64,000 bases of DNA, taken from Isoetes taiwanensis (taxonomy: Eukaryota > Streptophyta > Lycopodiopsida > Isoetales > Isoetaceae). Positions 20,041 to 32,326 of the stretch are shown here, one piece after another. The DNA lies in NCBI GenBank assembly GCA_021234155.1, contig JAJEKV010000082.1, positions 1,795,377 through 1,859,376 on the forward strand. The letters are read 5' to 3'. Below the pieces are notes generated by a model. The model was not told where the DNA came from. It ran no database searches and was given only the letters and a program-made list of their open reading frames with translations. Position 1 is the first letter of the stretch, and each line of letters begins with the position of its first letter. A program made the translations under genes and the position numbers.

Positions 20041-21800
20041 ATTTAGATGTGATTGTGTGTCAAGCTAGATGGAATTAAGGGGATTTGAACCCCGCCCGGT
20101 GCCGGGATAAGCGAGCCGGTGTTTCCCCAAAATAACATTCCACATGATATACCGTGTTTGTAAAAGAACAAAACAACTGTAAATTCAGACAGCCTCTTTG
20201 TATAATGAGTCCCTTAAGCACATTAAATGTGAGATTTACTCCATAGAATATGAAATCCCTATATATATAACTATAAGTGTAGAAGTCAGATCTACCTTCT
20301 CCAAGCTGCACACTTGCTGGAATAATTGGAGTCCATGTGTAAGGATTTCGTTTTCCAACTGTTTCAAATGGCTCACATAAAGTTTGGTTGCAACTGAACA
20401 TACACATGACATGGTAACAAAAACTTGCAATTGCATCCAATCCATTGCAAGAAATAAGGGCCTGCACTTGGCCAGAACCACAAAGCTGCCTTCTGCTGTA
20501 GCTAAGGCATGGGCTACCCACATTTGAATCGAAATCTATCTAACATACATTTCCATGCAATAACAACCAGCAAACAAGCACCTAGCACATTCACACTTAC
20601 TTTACAGATATGATGTATCTCAAGGCATTGACGTCAAGACGAGCTAGAATAATGAATTTACTTCAAACTTCTTCACATATCCAACACACAATCTATGCTA
20701 TCTCACACAATATATTGGCATGCAATATAGCTTCTGGCTACTCTAAACATGTCCATCTGCATGTAACGTCACAAGGCCGACCCCAACAACCACAAACCTG
20801 GTTTCTGCTGCACTTGAGGCAGGGGTTGCTCATATTTGAATCCAAATCAACCTGTCTCCTTTGCAGCAACAATAGAACGTGCGATTAGCACTACATTCGA
20901 CATTGGATCCCATTGAATCCGAGAGCTGCACAACGAAATCAACTTATAGAGGCAATTTCATGGTTTGTGCATCGCCGGTTTCGATTTGTTTTCCCATTCT
21001 TACCACGGTAGAACAAAGACATAGGCGGAGACCATCTTTGCACGCAACAACCGAAGGCATTAAAAATTTGAAATGTAACAATAGCAAGCCTATGAGATAA
21101 GAGGAATTTGTGTCCAATATGATGCTTCCAACTCTGCTGGTGAGAATGCAACCTCATGCTATAGTTTCGTTACGCTCGTAGTTTTTATCTCAACCTCAAC
21201 CTCTTATCGAAGTTACGCTATAAATTATAAATCGGGAAGAACTTAGAAGCCCTTGCCCAATCTTGGATTTGCTGGTCCCTTGCCATAAAACCGCCCATGC
21301 TTGGAAGATAGAGCACGCAAAACCCCGATCTTCGCCATAACCCTATAGCCTTTGCTCCATCGTATTGCCATACCTAAGCGGATCCGATTGCTTACCTTGG
21401 AGCCAAAGAATGGGCTGTTCATTCTGCAGAAACCATCATCGGGTGAATGCTTAACCTGAGAAGAGAATAGAGATAAAACCGAGTTGAGGAGGGAGGGAAT
21501 CGGCCGATTTGATCATGCCATAGCAGAGATGGTGAGGAGTCGCATCGATTGCAAAGGAAGAAGCCGGATTTGCTGGTCGCTGCCCTTTCGAAGTAGGTTT
21601 TGCCCTAAACCAATTTTCAACGTGAAAACGAAAATTTTAACTAAAACCTAACAATTTCATAAGTTCCAATAATTCCATAAGTTATTAATAAGTTAACCTT
21701 TTGTTTTCCCTGTACATAAAAGAAAAGAGAATAAAAAAGCAATAATAAAATAAGATAAAAAGGAGAACATTAATCTAGGAAAGACCATGTAGTGTGTAAC
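20041..21800. other. Left interior of the CACTA-like element, no confident gene
   Basis: A minus-strand open frame at 20075-20521 (148 codons) has no recognisable domain. Part of it (20460-20530) is distantly repeated at 20780-20850, suggesting an old duplication of about 310 bp. 21200-21650 looks like degraded exon or intron material. This may be captured host DNA, which is common in CACTA elements. Confidence 0.35.
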
Positions 21801-22140
21801 TGTCGAGATATATGATATCGAGATCACCATCTTGCTGCTTGATAGCACTGACGGCACTCAGCACAGAGGTGCTGACTATGTGCTGAATCAGCACTTCATC
21901 AGCACCTACACCAGCCCACCCACTTGCCTTAATTAGGTACGGCACCGACTTGCCTTAATTAGTTACGGCATAATTATGTGTGGTTGGTAACGGGAGCAGT
22001 TATTATTTACTGCCCCTTTTTATATCTTGTATTCATACTTACGATTCAATACAATTCTATTTTGCCTTTGTTTTGGGAGCTTGCGCTCTCGGATATTGGT
22101 GTGCATCCCCTTCTCTCCCTTTCTTGGTGCAACCTTGACA
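21801..22140 (+). repeat. 5' LTR of the copia element
   Basis: 340 bp. Contains short inner repeats of TCAGCAC/GTGCTGA and a duplicated CTTGCCTTAATTAG block. TATATC near 22021 may be the TATA element. Confidence 0.95.
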
Positions 22141-22152
22141 TGGTATCAGAGC
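22141..22152 (+). other. Primer-binding site for initiator-Met tRNA
   Basis: TGGTATCAGAGC directly follows the LTR CA end; it is the standard copia primer site complementary to the 3' end of initiator-Met tRNA. Confidence 0.95.
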
Positions 22153-22190
22153 ACTAGGTGTGCTGAGATTGATTCAAGATCAACACAGCA

Positions 22191-22550
22191 ATGGAGAAGG
22201 ATGCAAGCTACAACCAGATTACCTTCCCTGGCGGTCGTGTGATTCAAATCTTCGATGGCACAGGTTTTCAGCAATGGAAGAGAAGAATGACTCTCATTCT
22301 TAAGGCTGAAGGAGTCTGGAGAATTGTTAGTGGCCAAGAACCCAAAGAGCTTGCGGCGGATGGCAAGAATAAATCTGTTCTTGATGCTTGGCAGCGCCGG
22401 GATGACAAGGCTATGGCTACGATTGGGCTTTCTGTTGCTGAATCCCTTCTTGATGAGGTTCAGAAGGAGAACAGCCATGATTTATGGAATGCTCTCATCC
22501 AAGAGCATGAAAAGAAGACCCATACACAAATTGGGCATTTGTATCTTTGA
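22191..22550 (+). pseudogene. Copia gag, N-terminal part
   Basis: 119 intact codons from ATG 22191: a GTGFQQWKRRMTLILKAEGVW start (UBN2/copia gag type) and LLDEVQKENSHDLWNALIQ. The frame closes at 22550, but the gag sequence goes on in other frames to a CCHC zinc knuckle (CDYCKKGNHTAAEC, 22963-23004). Gag packages the RNA into particles. Truncated here by frameshifts. Confidence 0.85.
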
Positions 22551-25500
22551 AGTGGTGAATATCTTATTTGGGAAGAGACCGAGAGTCTTGACAAATTCAG
22601 ATCGCATGAAGAACACTTTTCGTGATTGAAGCCTCGGAGAAGAGAATAAGATCTCTCCTTCATTGCAATTATTCTTCTTTCTTAGATCCTTACCCAATTT
22701 TTTCCATGCTTTGCGCAGCAATCTCATGCAAATTGCCGACATGGATCTCAATCGTGCAATCACTTCCGTCAAGGAGGAGATCATGATGAGGAAGGATGCT
22801 GGGATTATCAAAGATGAGCACAATGCTTTCTTTGCAGGTCATTCAGAGCCTAAATCCTATGCAAAAGGGAATGAGAAAGCTAAGAAAAAGAAGAATAACA
22901 GTAGCAGCAATGCCTTCAAGGGTGTCGACAAAGAAAGGCACACGACATCAAGCAGCAGGTTTGTGACTATTGCAAGAAAGGCAATCATACCGCAGCAGAA
23001 TGTAGGAAGAAGATGAAGGATCTTGAGCACAAACTGAAAGCTTTGGAGACAAACAAAGCTTCAGCCAATGTGGCCCAAATTGTTGAAGAAGTAAGCGTAG
23101 CCAATGTGGTTCCTTGCAGGCACAAAGATTGGTTTGAAAGTTTCAGACCTACCTCTTCCAATCACATTGTTCAAATCGGCGACAATAGTGAGCATCAAAT
23201 CTGCGGAATGGGTGACATTCAAGTACCCACAAGTCTTGGTAATTTCACTCTAAAAGGGGTAATGTATGCTCCTACTTTGCGTAAAGATCTGATTTCTGTT
23301 GCACGTCTTACTGATATGGGCACAAGAGTTATCTTTGATAGTGATGACTGCATTGTTTGCAGCAAAATTACAGGAAAGAGCCTTGCTCGTGCTGTTCGTA
23401 CGGGTAATCTCTACCATTTGGGCCAAGAATATGCTGACCAAGTTGTTCTTGTAGCTTACGGTAATGGTACGTGATCACGTGGCATAAGAGGCTTGGACAC
23501 ATCGGTCTTAAAGCACTCAACCAAGCTGCCTCAACTTGTAGAAGGTTTTGATCTTCATCGACACCCTACTCTTGCAAGTTGTGAGGCTTGTGCATTGGGC
23601 AAACAAGCACCATGAGATCCTTTACTCTCATTGGCTCTCGTGCTCTTTGCTCTTCTTGAACTAGTACACACGGATCTTTGTGGTCCAACTCATGTTCCTT
23701 CTCTCTCTTGTGCTTATTATTTTCTGACATTCATTGATGATTTGAGCAGGAAAACATGGGTCTATTTCTTGAAGCGGAAATCTGATGCATTTGCCCATTT
23801 CCAAGAATGGAAAGCGCTTGTTGAGAATCAAGTAGCCCATCAGATTAAAGCTCGAGATCGATAATGGTGGAGAATTTACCAGTCAAGCATTCAATCATTT
23901 TGTGCCGATCATGGTATTGGCGCCAACTTACCGAGCCTCATACTCCACAACATAAGCGGCGTTCTTTGAGCGGAAGAATCGCAAAGCATTGTTGACATGG
24001 CGTTGCTTGCTCGCTCAATCCTCGGCACCCATTCAATTTTGGGCTGAAGCGTAAAGGTACTTTCGGTCTACCTACTCAATAGATTGCCCCTTTGTTGTCG
24101 TGAAAAATCAGACTCTGAAGAAGCTTTCAGCGGCATAAAGCCAAATTTGTCTCGCTTGCGTGTCTTTGGATGTCTTTGCCTTTATGCTTATTCCCAAAGC
24201 AAATCATAAGAAACTTGAGCATACCGACAAGAAAATGATTTTTGTGGGTTTTTTCGACCCAGTGCAAGCATGATTATCGGTGATTGATCCGGATACCAAA
24301 AGTTTTGTGTTAGTCGCGATGTTATTTTTCATGAAGATGTTTGGCATTTAAACAAGGTTCAAAAACTCCTAATGTGGAATTTCTTGATATCTCGCATGGA
24401 TAACGAGATGGCGCCATAGCTTCCACTCCATCGAACTTCGGTTTCGATATTCCAAAGATTTGGCCCGCAGTTCTAGCACTGCGGCGGTCCCGGCCTGCCG
24501 GTGCTTACGGCACTGCGGTGCTTACAAAGACCCCCTGTTTCACGATCATGGCTTGAATCTTGACACATCCAATCAGGAGGAGATCTTGACCCATCTCGAT
24601 CCAGGAGGTGATTTTGATCATCTTGATCAAGGAGGAGTTGAAGAAGAACTTGGTCGAGGTAAAAGGAAGCGTTTTCCTCCTCAAAGGTTTGCTTTCTATC
24701 TTTGAAATTATGCCCGACATTATGGAGTTTTGTGGTGCTTTGCTATTATCGGTGAACCCACCAGCTATCGTGAAGCTATTTCATGTCTTCTTTGCACCTC
24801 ATTGGCGGCGGGCAATGGACCACGAAATGGATTCTATTGTTCAAAATGGCACTTGGGATTTGGTTCCTCTTCCTCATGATCGGAAGGTTGTTGGTAACAA
24901 ATGGGTCTACAAATGCAAGCTCCATCGATGGCACCATCGTGACTACAAAAAAGCACGCTTGGTTGCCGCAGGGGTTTCAGCCGACAATATGGCATTGATT
25001 ACTTGGAAACATTTTCTCCAATTGGTCAAGATGATGAGCATTAGCATTCTTCTTGCATTTGCTGCTCATTATAATCTTGAGGTTCATCAAACCCGATGTC
25101 AAGGCGGCATTTCTTAATGGCAAACTTGATGAAGAAATATATATGAAGCAACCTCGGGGTTATGTCAAAGCTGGTGCTAAGCATTTAGTATGCAAAATTG
25201 GCGAAGGCACTTTATGGGTTAAAACAAGCATCCGTGCTTGGTACAAGACCATAGATTCTTTCTTCAAAGACCAAAGGATTCCAGCCTATTGAGGCTGATT
25301 CTAATGTCTACATCCGTCGTCAAGGCAAGTTCTTACTCATCATTGCTTTGTATGTGGATGATTCCTTGCTCATAGGCAATAATAATGAGCACATTGCTGA
25401 ATTCAAGACAAAGCTTAACGCTAAGTTTCCAATGGTAGACTTGGGTGAAGCTTCGCTATTGTTTGGGTTTGCAAATTGCAAGAGACCAGGAAAAAGCGGG

Positions 25501-26230
25501 ATTCTTCATATCTCTCAAAAGAAGTACATTGAAGAAATGCTTGGCGCTTTGGCATGGCTGATTGCAATCCATCTAAAGTTCCTATGAATCCGGTACTCTT
25601 CTCACTAAGAAAGATTGTCCACAATCGATCTTTGAGCGATCTTTCTATGGCAAAAGTTCCATTTCGGCAATTGATTGGCGACCTCATGTATTGCATGGTT
25701 TGCACCGGACGATATTGCATTTTTGTTATAGCTCTAAGCCAATTTTCAGCAGAGATCCAGGTCATAAGCATTGGGAAATGGCCAAGCACATTCTCCGCTA
25801 CTTAAAGGCTGGCTGATTATGGCCTTACATATCGTAGCAATAGTGATGCTTTTTCATTCTTTGACATATAGTGATTCCTCACTTAGCGATGTGATAGACA
25901 ACTCAGGTCCACATCCGGCATTTGCTTTACGCTTGCCAATTTTGCCATTGCTTGGATCAGCAAGAAACAAGGGCATGTATCTCTTTCATCTTTGAAGCGG
26001 GTATGTTGCGGCATCTACAACGGCCCGTGAGATCATTAGTTTCAAGGACTTTCTTGCGGCATTGGGCAGCGCCTCACGGACCAGCAAGGATGCTCATGGA
26101 TAACAAAGGTGGCATTGATTGGTGCTCCTCGAAGTTCGACATCAAAATCTAAGCATGTTCCCAAGCATTATCATTTTGTAAGGGACCTTGTGGTGATAAG
26201 CGGTTGAGATTGAGCATGTTCCTACGGGAC
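22551..26230 (+). pseudogene. Copia pol: integrase, reverse transcriptase, RNase H, heavily frameshifted
   Basis: After the zinc knuckle the frame 23013-23474 gives the spacer and integrase entry (LKGVMYAPTLRKDLISV). The D-S/T-G-A protease motif expected before FRPTSSNH is absent. The integrase core is seen at 23645-23864 (LVHTDLCGPTHV, then FLTFIDDLSRKTWVYF). RT pieces: NGTWDLVPLPHDRKVVGNKW (24850-24910), KAAFLNGKLDEEIYMKQPRG (25098-25160), the catalytic YVDDSLLIG (25351-25377). An RNase H tail lies near 26150 (KHVPKHYHFVRDL in a shifted frame). At least eight frame changes. None of the enzymes could be made intact. Confidence 0.88.
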
Positions 26231-26365
26231 AATACCGCAGAATCTCTTGACTAAGCCTTTGGCGTGTGAGCTCTTTTGGCGACATCGACTTGATATTGGT
26301 CTTGATAGATTCGGATCTCATCTCGGGGAGGAGGAGGTTGAGCATGGAGATGGTGACCTCTCATC

Positions 26366-26374
26366 AAGGAGGAG
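26366..26374 (+). other. Polypurine tract of the copia element
   Basis: AAGGAGGAG lies directly before the TGTCGAG start of the 3' LTR. Confidence 0.8.
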
Positions 26375-26714
26375 TGTCGAGATATATGATATCGAGATCA
26401 CCATCTTGCTGCTTGATAGCACTGACGGCACTCAGCACAGAGGTGCTGACTATGTGCTGAATCAGCACTTCATCAGCACCTACACCAGCCCACCCACTTG
26501 CCTTAATTAGGTACGGCACCGACTTGCCTTAATTAGTTACGGCATAATTATGTGTGGTTGGTAACGGGAGCAGTTATTATTTACTGCCCCTTTTTATATC
26601 TTGTATTCGTACTTACGATTCAATACAATTCTATTTTGCCTTTGTTTTGGGAGCTTGCGCTCTCGGATATTGGTGTGCATCCCCTTCTCTCCCTTTCTTG
26701 GTGCAACCTTGACA
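26375..26714 (+). repeat. 3' LTR of the copia element
   Basis: 340 bp, same as 21801-22140 except one base; followed at once by the duplicated target GTAAC. Confidence 0.95.
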
Positions 26715-26719
26715 GTAAC

Positions 26720-27884
26720 AATGCTAAAACAAATGATTGTATTGACGAGGATAATAAATATTATAAGTTTGCATTCACATAATAATTAATGCAAGGAGTA
26801 AACGCGAAGCGGTGCGGCTAGGCTTAAGTGGTATAATGGAAGTTATGAGCCTAATTGTGGTGTTGTTAGAGTAATGGACCAAGATAAGCTAATAAAATCA
26901 TTTAAAATGATCGATCAGGAAAAACAAGGTTGAAAGGAAAATTCTTTTTGCAAATAAATTAAGCACCAGTATTACCATAGGTCCATAGTGGCTCAAATTT
27001 AGACAACTTGTATATTGTTTGAGCATAGCTAGAGACTCCCCTTGCACTTGACAGAGATTTATGGTTCTGGGTGCAACGCATGCATGGTCAAACACATGCA
27101 TCTGAATAGCTTGTTCTCTTGAAAAAAAAAATCCCATTTCCTACTTGCTTCCTTCCTTTGAGAAGTAAGGCAAATATATCTGCAAGCATATCTGCATAAT
27201 GTACCCCACAAAGCAATTTTTTGCCCTGGATAGACCAAGTGTTAGCCAAATGTGTGTCTAGTGTGCTGAACTAACAAGTCCCAATCTATAAGTTAAGGTT
27301 AGAAGAACAAAGCTAATAAAAATCAGTTCAAGGATTGTTCCACTTTCCCTAAGCCATGGCATTTAATTCGGAAAGACCCTTTTCCTAGAGTTGTGTGCAC
27401 ACTTGAAGTCCCAATAATCACTATAATGTCATGTGCATTGTGTTGGATTTACAAGCCTTTATCAATTGGTGCCTTTATAAGTTAAGGCCAGCATTTTAGT
27501 GTTGTGTGCCCATATAAACTTCCGTCATGAAGTGCACAAATAGACGTTTGACACGGTGGTATGTATGACATTCAAGAAATGCAAAGGGATTTTATTCTAT
27601 GTCGAGTGCTTGCATAACCAATGGTTCGGATGCCATTATGCCAAATATTTGCCACAAATTAGCAAATAAGGTTCAGATCAAAGAGTTCATTAAATGGTCC
27701 GGGCTTGTTGTTGGGCAAGCATGGTAGCACCCTTCCCAAAGCCAAACATGGCCAGAACTTTGCACTGCCACCTCACCAAAGGGGAGAGTCCCAACCCTAG
27801 GAGGCGGACCCCAAAAAAGTTCCCGAGGCAGCCTGTCCTAGCAGCGCTCCCCCGGGGGCTGTATGTTAATGACCACTCAAAACA
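26720..27884. other. Right interior of the CACTA-like element, no gene seen
   Basis: AT-rich sequence with no long ORF or transposase motif. 27690-27880 is locally GC-rich but has no recognisable product. Confidence 0.4.
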
Positions 27885-28340
27885 TTGACAAAACGTGTGA
27901 CACTAAAGATGCTATTATATTTGATGCTAATAACACCACCTATAATGTCACAATGATGTTATATGTGTAGCAACTACTGACACTATATTTGATGCTAATA
28001 ACAACACTTATAATGTCACTGATGGACAATGACACTGAGACTGATGTTATATATGTGACAACTACTGACACTATATATGATGCTAATAGCACCACCTATA
28101 ATGTCACAAGTGGGCACTGACACTAACACTGATGCTATATGTGCAACAACTGGTGACGCTATACTTGATGCTAATAGCAACATCTATAGTGTCGTAACCA
28201 AGTTACTAACATTGTTGGTGACACAAAGAGTGAGGCTATAGGTGACACAAATTGTGGCATCTGTAGCATCACTTCTGTAAAAATGTCACTAGTAATGTCA
28301 TAGTGTACACTTTTCAATATTGTGGTGACGTTTTGGTGAC
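27885..28340. repeat. Right subterminal array with 88-bp repeat units
   Basis: Units beginning GATGCTAATA lie at 27923, 27991, 28079 and 28167 (spacings 68, 88, 88), each including a TATAATGTCAC-type block and a TGACACTATA block. The tail to 28340 has further single TGACA and ATGTCA motifs. Same motif vocabulary as the left array at 19440-20040. Confidence 0.75.
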
Positions 28341-28389
28341 ACTAATGGACCCCTTCTCTTGTAGTTCCTCATTAGTTTCTCTTGTAGGT

Positions 28390-31300
28390 GCTTCTCTTTA
28401 AATGCCACATGATGCAGAAGTTCTAAGGTTGGAACAAGGACAGTACAGAAGTACACCAAAGAATTCATGAGACTGAGGCTTCATGTGCCGAAGTTGAGCG
28501 AAAAACACGCAGTTGAGGGGTATATCGAGGGCTTGAATGATGAGATTAGGAAGCTTGCGAGAGCTATCAACCCCAGAACAGTGTCAGAAGCATAGTCTAA
28601 GGCCATGAGCCTACAAAGAACAGGTCCCCAAAGCAGCGGGCAAAAATAGCAGTACTATTAGGATTAAGGGAAAAGCTAATGGAAGCTAGATTCCGAGAGC
28701 AACAAGTCCGACACTTGCTAGATCACAGTATAATGCAAACAACAGGAAGCAGGACAAGAAGCAAGTCACCTTCAAGGATAAGGAGCAAGCGGGAGGTTCA
28801 AACTACCTCAAAGCAGTGAAGCAGTTCTTGCAGTCCATTCCCAAAGAGAAGAGGCAAGATTGTATAGAAAAGCAGTTGTGCTTCAGGTGCTTCCAACCAG
28901 GACATCGGACACACAACTGTCCTTTCGTGATGAATAAGGTGCTAGCCGAGTTAGGAGGATGGGAGACACCCCCAGAACACGATGACGAAGAGGCTTGCGA
29001 CTATATCCAGGGTGAGTGCCACATCTTTGCGGCCATTGACTCCGATAATTCCCAAAAGTCAATATCAGGTTATTTCAACAATAGGAAAAGTCAAAGCCAA
29101 ACCTTTAGTGTTGATAGACACAGGGAGTACCCATAATTTTGCTTCCCCAAGGATGGTAGAAATGTTGAAGCTGGAACCCTTGAAGTCCAAGCCTAGCCCG
29201 ATAGTGTTGACAAGTGGAGCAATTTGACACATAGCAGAAAAAAGGATCAACCTCGACATAGACTTGCCCGACATCAACATTGGAATGGGAGCAGAGGTCA
29301 TGAACATTGGCAAGTATGACCTGATCATAGGAATGGGATACCTCGGCCCGACTAGTGCTATAATTGGTTGTGGGAAACGAAAAGTGACCATGACGGCACC
29401 AAATGGCAAAATCATTGAGATAACAGGTAAAGAGATCACCCCAATTATGAAATGCATGTCTAGTAAGAAGTTACATAAATGCATAAAGAGAGAGCAATGG
29501 CCTACTTCTTCAAGCTCAAAGTTGAGGAGCTGGAAACAGAGGAAGACAAGGAGGAACTAAGGGAATTCCATGATCTGTTTCCAGATGAGATCAAGCAACT
29601 TCCTCCATAAGGAATTCCATGATCTGTTTCCAGATGAGATCAAGCAACTTCCTCCATACAGGGGAGTTGAGTGTGAAATAACACTTGAACCAGAGACTAA
29701 GCCCACAAGTAAGGCACTGTACAAAATGGCAGCTCAAGAGTTGGTAGAATTGAAGAGGCAGTTGCAAGAGTTGTTGGACCTAGGATTTATAAGACCTAAT
29801 ATGTCCCTATTTAGGGCACTTATCCTATTCGTCAAGAAGAAAGATAGAAGCTTAAGGATGTGCATTGACTATCATCAATTAAACAAGCACACCATCAAGA
29901 ACAAGTACGCCTTACCCAGATCAGGCGATTTGATGGATCAGTTCCAAGGTGCAAAAGTCTTATCGGAGATAGATTTGAGGTCGAGCTACTAGCAGATCAG
30001 GATTAAGGAAGAAGACATCCATAAGACCACCTTCAGAACGAGATATGGCCACTATGAGTTCACAGTGATGCCATTCGTACTGTCCAATGCCCTAGCAACC
30101 TTCATGAGACTCACGAACGGCATTTTTCGTGAGTTTCTAGATACGTTCATCATAGTTTTCTTTGATGACATCTTGGTGCATAGCAAGTCCCTTAAGGAGC
30201 ACGCACAACACTTGAGGAAGGTACTTGAAAAACTAAGGAGGCATCAACTCTACGCGAAGTTGTCCATCACTACCGAAAGAGTAGAGTACTTGGGACATGT
30301 AATTTTAGCATAAGGGATTTCCACCGACTCTGCGAAGATTGAAGCGGTAGTTGATTGGCCAGCACCGAAGACCATCCATGAAGTGAGGAGCTTCTTCGGC
30401 TTAGCGGGTTATTACAGGAAGTTTGCCAAGAACTTTGCCAAGATAGTAGCCCCGTTAACGGACCTTACCAAAGCAGAGAAGATAAAAGGCTGGGCGAGTC
30501 ATTGGCAAAAGAAGGGCTCAAGTAGGATTCGAGATATTGAAAGAGGCTTTAATGACTGCCCCAGTCCTCACATTGCCAAACCCAGAGAATGACAATTTGA
30601 TGGCAATCGATGCTAGCAAGATTGCAACAGGAGTAGTCTTAATGCAGGAGTCGAGGGTGGTAGCGTATGATTCAAGGAAGATGAACGACGCCAAAATGCG
30701 CTACCCAACCCATGATGAAGAGTTGCTAGCAGTGGTGAGAGCATTGAGAATATGAAGACACTATCTATTGGAAAGGAAGTTTTAATTAGATACGGGCCAC
30801 CAGAGTCTACAATATGTCTTCACCCAACTACATCTCAACTTAAGACAAAGGAGGTGGATGGAGTTCCTGGAGGAGCACGATTTCGACATCATTTACAAAC
30901 CAGACAAGCTCAATGTGGTTGTGGATGTGCTCTTAAGGCACCCTTTGATGGCAAGAGTCTATTGCAATGCCATATCAACACTCACCAGTGAGTTTAGCAA
31001 GAAGATAGAAGAGACGTTGCTAACGGACCGAGACTTCAAGGAAGCATGGACAAGCCTTCCGAAAGAGGCAAGAACGAACAAAGAGAGGGAGACCTTCAAG
31101 CATTTCAAGAAGGAAGATAACTTATTATACCATAAGAACAAATTGTGCGTACCAGAGTCATCCGGGGTGAGGAAATTGATGCTACATGACACGCACAATA
31201 GCCCAATAGCTGGCCATGCAGGTTTCATGAAAACCTACTTCAAAATAAGAAGTAGCTATTATTGGCCCGGCATGAAGAAACAGATAGCCAGGTACATTTG

Positions 31301-32326
31301 GGAGTGTCAGCTATGTCAGCAGACAAAGGCGGAACAACTTCAGATTCCAGAAGCACTAGAGCCATTGACAGTGCCAAATGCCAAATGGGAGGTAATTAGC
31401 ATGGACTTCATAACAGGGCTCCCCAAAACTATAAGGGGCAAGGATGCCTTAATGGTCGTAGTTGACAAGTTGTCAAAGATGGCACATTTTGTGCCACGCA
31501 GGACCACCGACACAACATTGGATACCGCCTTGTTATTCACAAAGGAGATCTTTAGATTCTATGGGATGCCGAGAGAGAGAATCTCTTTCGAAGTTCATGA
31601 GCGCATTTTGGCAAGATCTCTTCAGCACGACATATCATCCTCAGACAGATGGGCAAATGGAGTGTACGAATCAGATACTTGAAGACATATTGAGAAGCTA
31701 TGTCTAGAACAAGCAATTGAAGTGGAACGACTACATCCACTTGGTGGAGTTTGCATACAACATCACTAAGCAGGAGTCATCTCACATGATCAACTACGAC
31801 TACCAATGGTTGACGCTAGACACTCGGCACAATCCCGTGTCCAAGGTAGAAGTATCCCTACAGATGCTAGTTGACATGCAACAATTGGTTCTAGCAGCAA
31901 GAAGCCGACATAAGAGTAACGGACAAGCACATAACAATAAGAGAATTCCAAGTCGAGGACAATGTTTGGCTGAAGATCAAGGTCAAACAAGCGAAGCTCC
32001 GCATCGGCAATTGCAAGAAGCTTGCTCCAAGGTGGGCTGGACCATTCAGGATAACCAAAAGAGTGGATAACCAATCCTACAAGTTGGACCTGCCAGCACA
32101 GTTGAAGATCCATAGAGTTTTCGACGTAATTCTCCTAAAGAGGCACACTCCTAATCCAGAGGAAGTATTAGAGACACCGAGTTTGTTGGAAATGACGGAC
32201 GATCAATTTGAGATTGTCCAAAGAGCCCCCCTGGCTGTGGGTGGCGGGGCTATACCGGCATATAAGGAGGACATGTCCTATTATAGATTGATCCCTCTGG
32301 TGTGTAAAGCCTACCGGGGATCTTAG
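28390..32326 (+). pseudogene. Second Ty3 element: gag C-terminus and pol
   Basis: Decayed plus-strand element. Gag resumes at about 28411 and ends with a zinc knuckle (CFRCFQPGHRTHNC, 28881-28922). Protease: VLIDTGSTHNFASPRMVEML near 29115. [22 protein letters not shown], the catalytic [11 protein letters not shown] (30162-30194), [11 protein letters not shown]. RNase H: AIDASKIATGVVL, then YPTHDEELLAV. Integrase: the H-H-C-C module (HNSPIAGHAGF ... CQLCQQTK), [27 protein letters not shown], and a C-terminal NQSYKLDLP and HRVFDVILLK segment. Stops and frameshifts throughout. The order and HRVF segment fit a chromovirus-type element. I found no LTR on either side. Confidence 0.88.
29562..29659 (+). 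repeat. 49-bp tandem duplication inside pol
   Basis: The block starting GGAATTCCATGATCTGTTTC at 29562 is repeated exactly from 29611. 49 is not a multiple of three, and the copy adds a stop, so it disrupts the RT frame. Confidence 0.95.

Larger units (their letters stand above)
21801..26714 (+). mobile_element. Ty1/copia retrotransposon, recently inserted but coding-defective
   Basis: 4914 bp, flanked by the perfect 5-bp duplication GTAAC (21796-21800 and 26715-26719). The LTRs are 340 bp each with TG...CA ends and differ at one position by my reading (22035 A, 26609 G). A textbook initiator-Met primer-binding site follows the 5' LTR, and a purine tract precedes the 3' LTR. Order gag, integrase, RT, RNase H is that of copia. 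The coding regions carry many frameshifts and lack the protease active site, so it cannot have moved by its own proteins. Confidence 0.95.
19360..28366. mobile_element. CACTA-like (EnSpm) DNA transposon, host of a copia insertion
   Basis: A 22-bp perfect inverted repeat marks the ends: left 19364-19385 begins ACAAGAGAAGGGGTCCATTA, right 28341-28362 is its reverse complement. Just outside, the bases approach CACTACAAGAG (two mismatches left, one right), the usual CACTA terminus. Both ends carry long subterminal arrays of short TGACA/ATGTCA repeats, another CACTA hallmark. I could not confirm a 3-bp target duplication; 28367-28410 is extra sequence containing a second CTCTTGTAG copy. Without the copia element about 4.1 kb remain with no recognisable transposase, so it was probably non-autonomous. 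It splits the gag of a Ty3 element. Confidence 0.75.

Noticed and set aside
20068-20140. tRNA-like stretch on the minus strand (GGGGTTCAAATCCCC arm, about 72 nt in total)
   Set aside because: The T-arm and part of the acceptor pair, but I cannot form a D-arm or a normal anticodon arm, and it lies inside a transposon. Not called as a tRNA gene.
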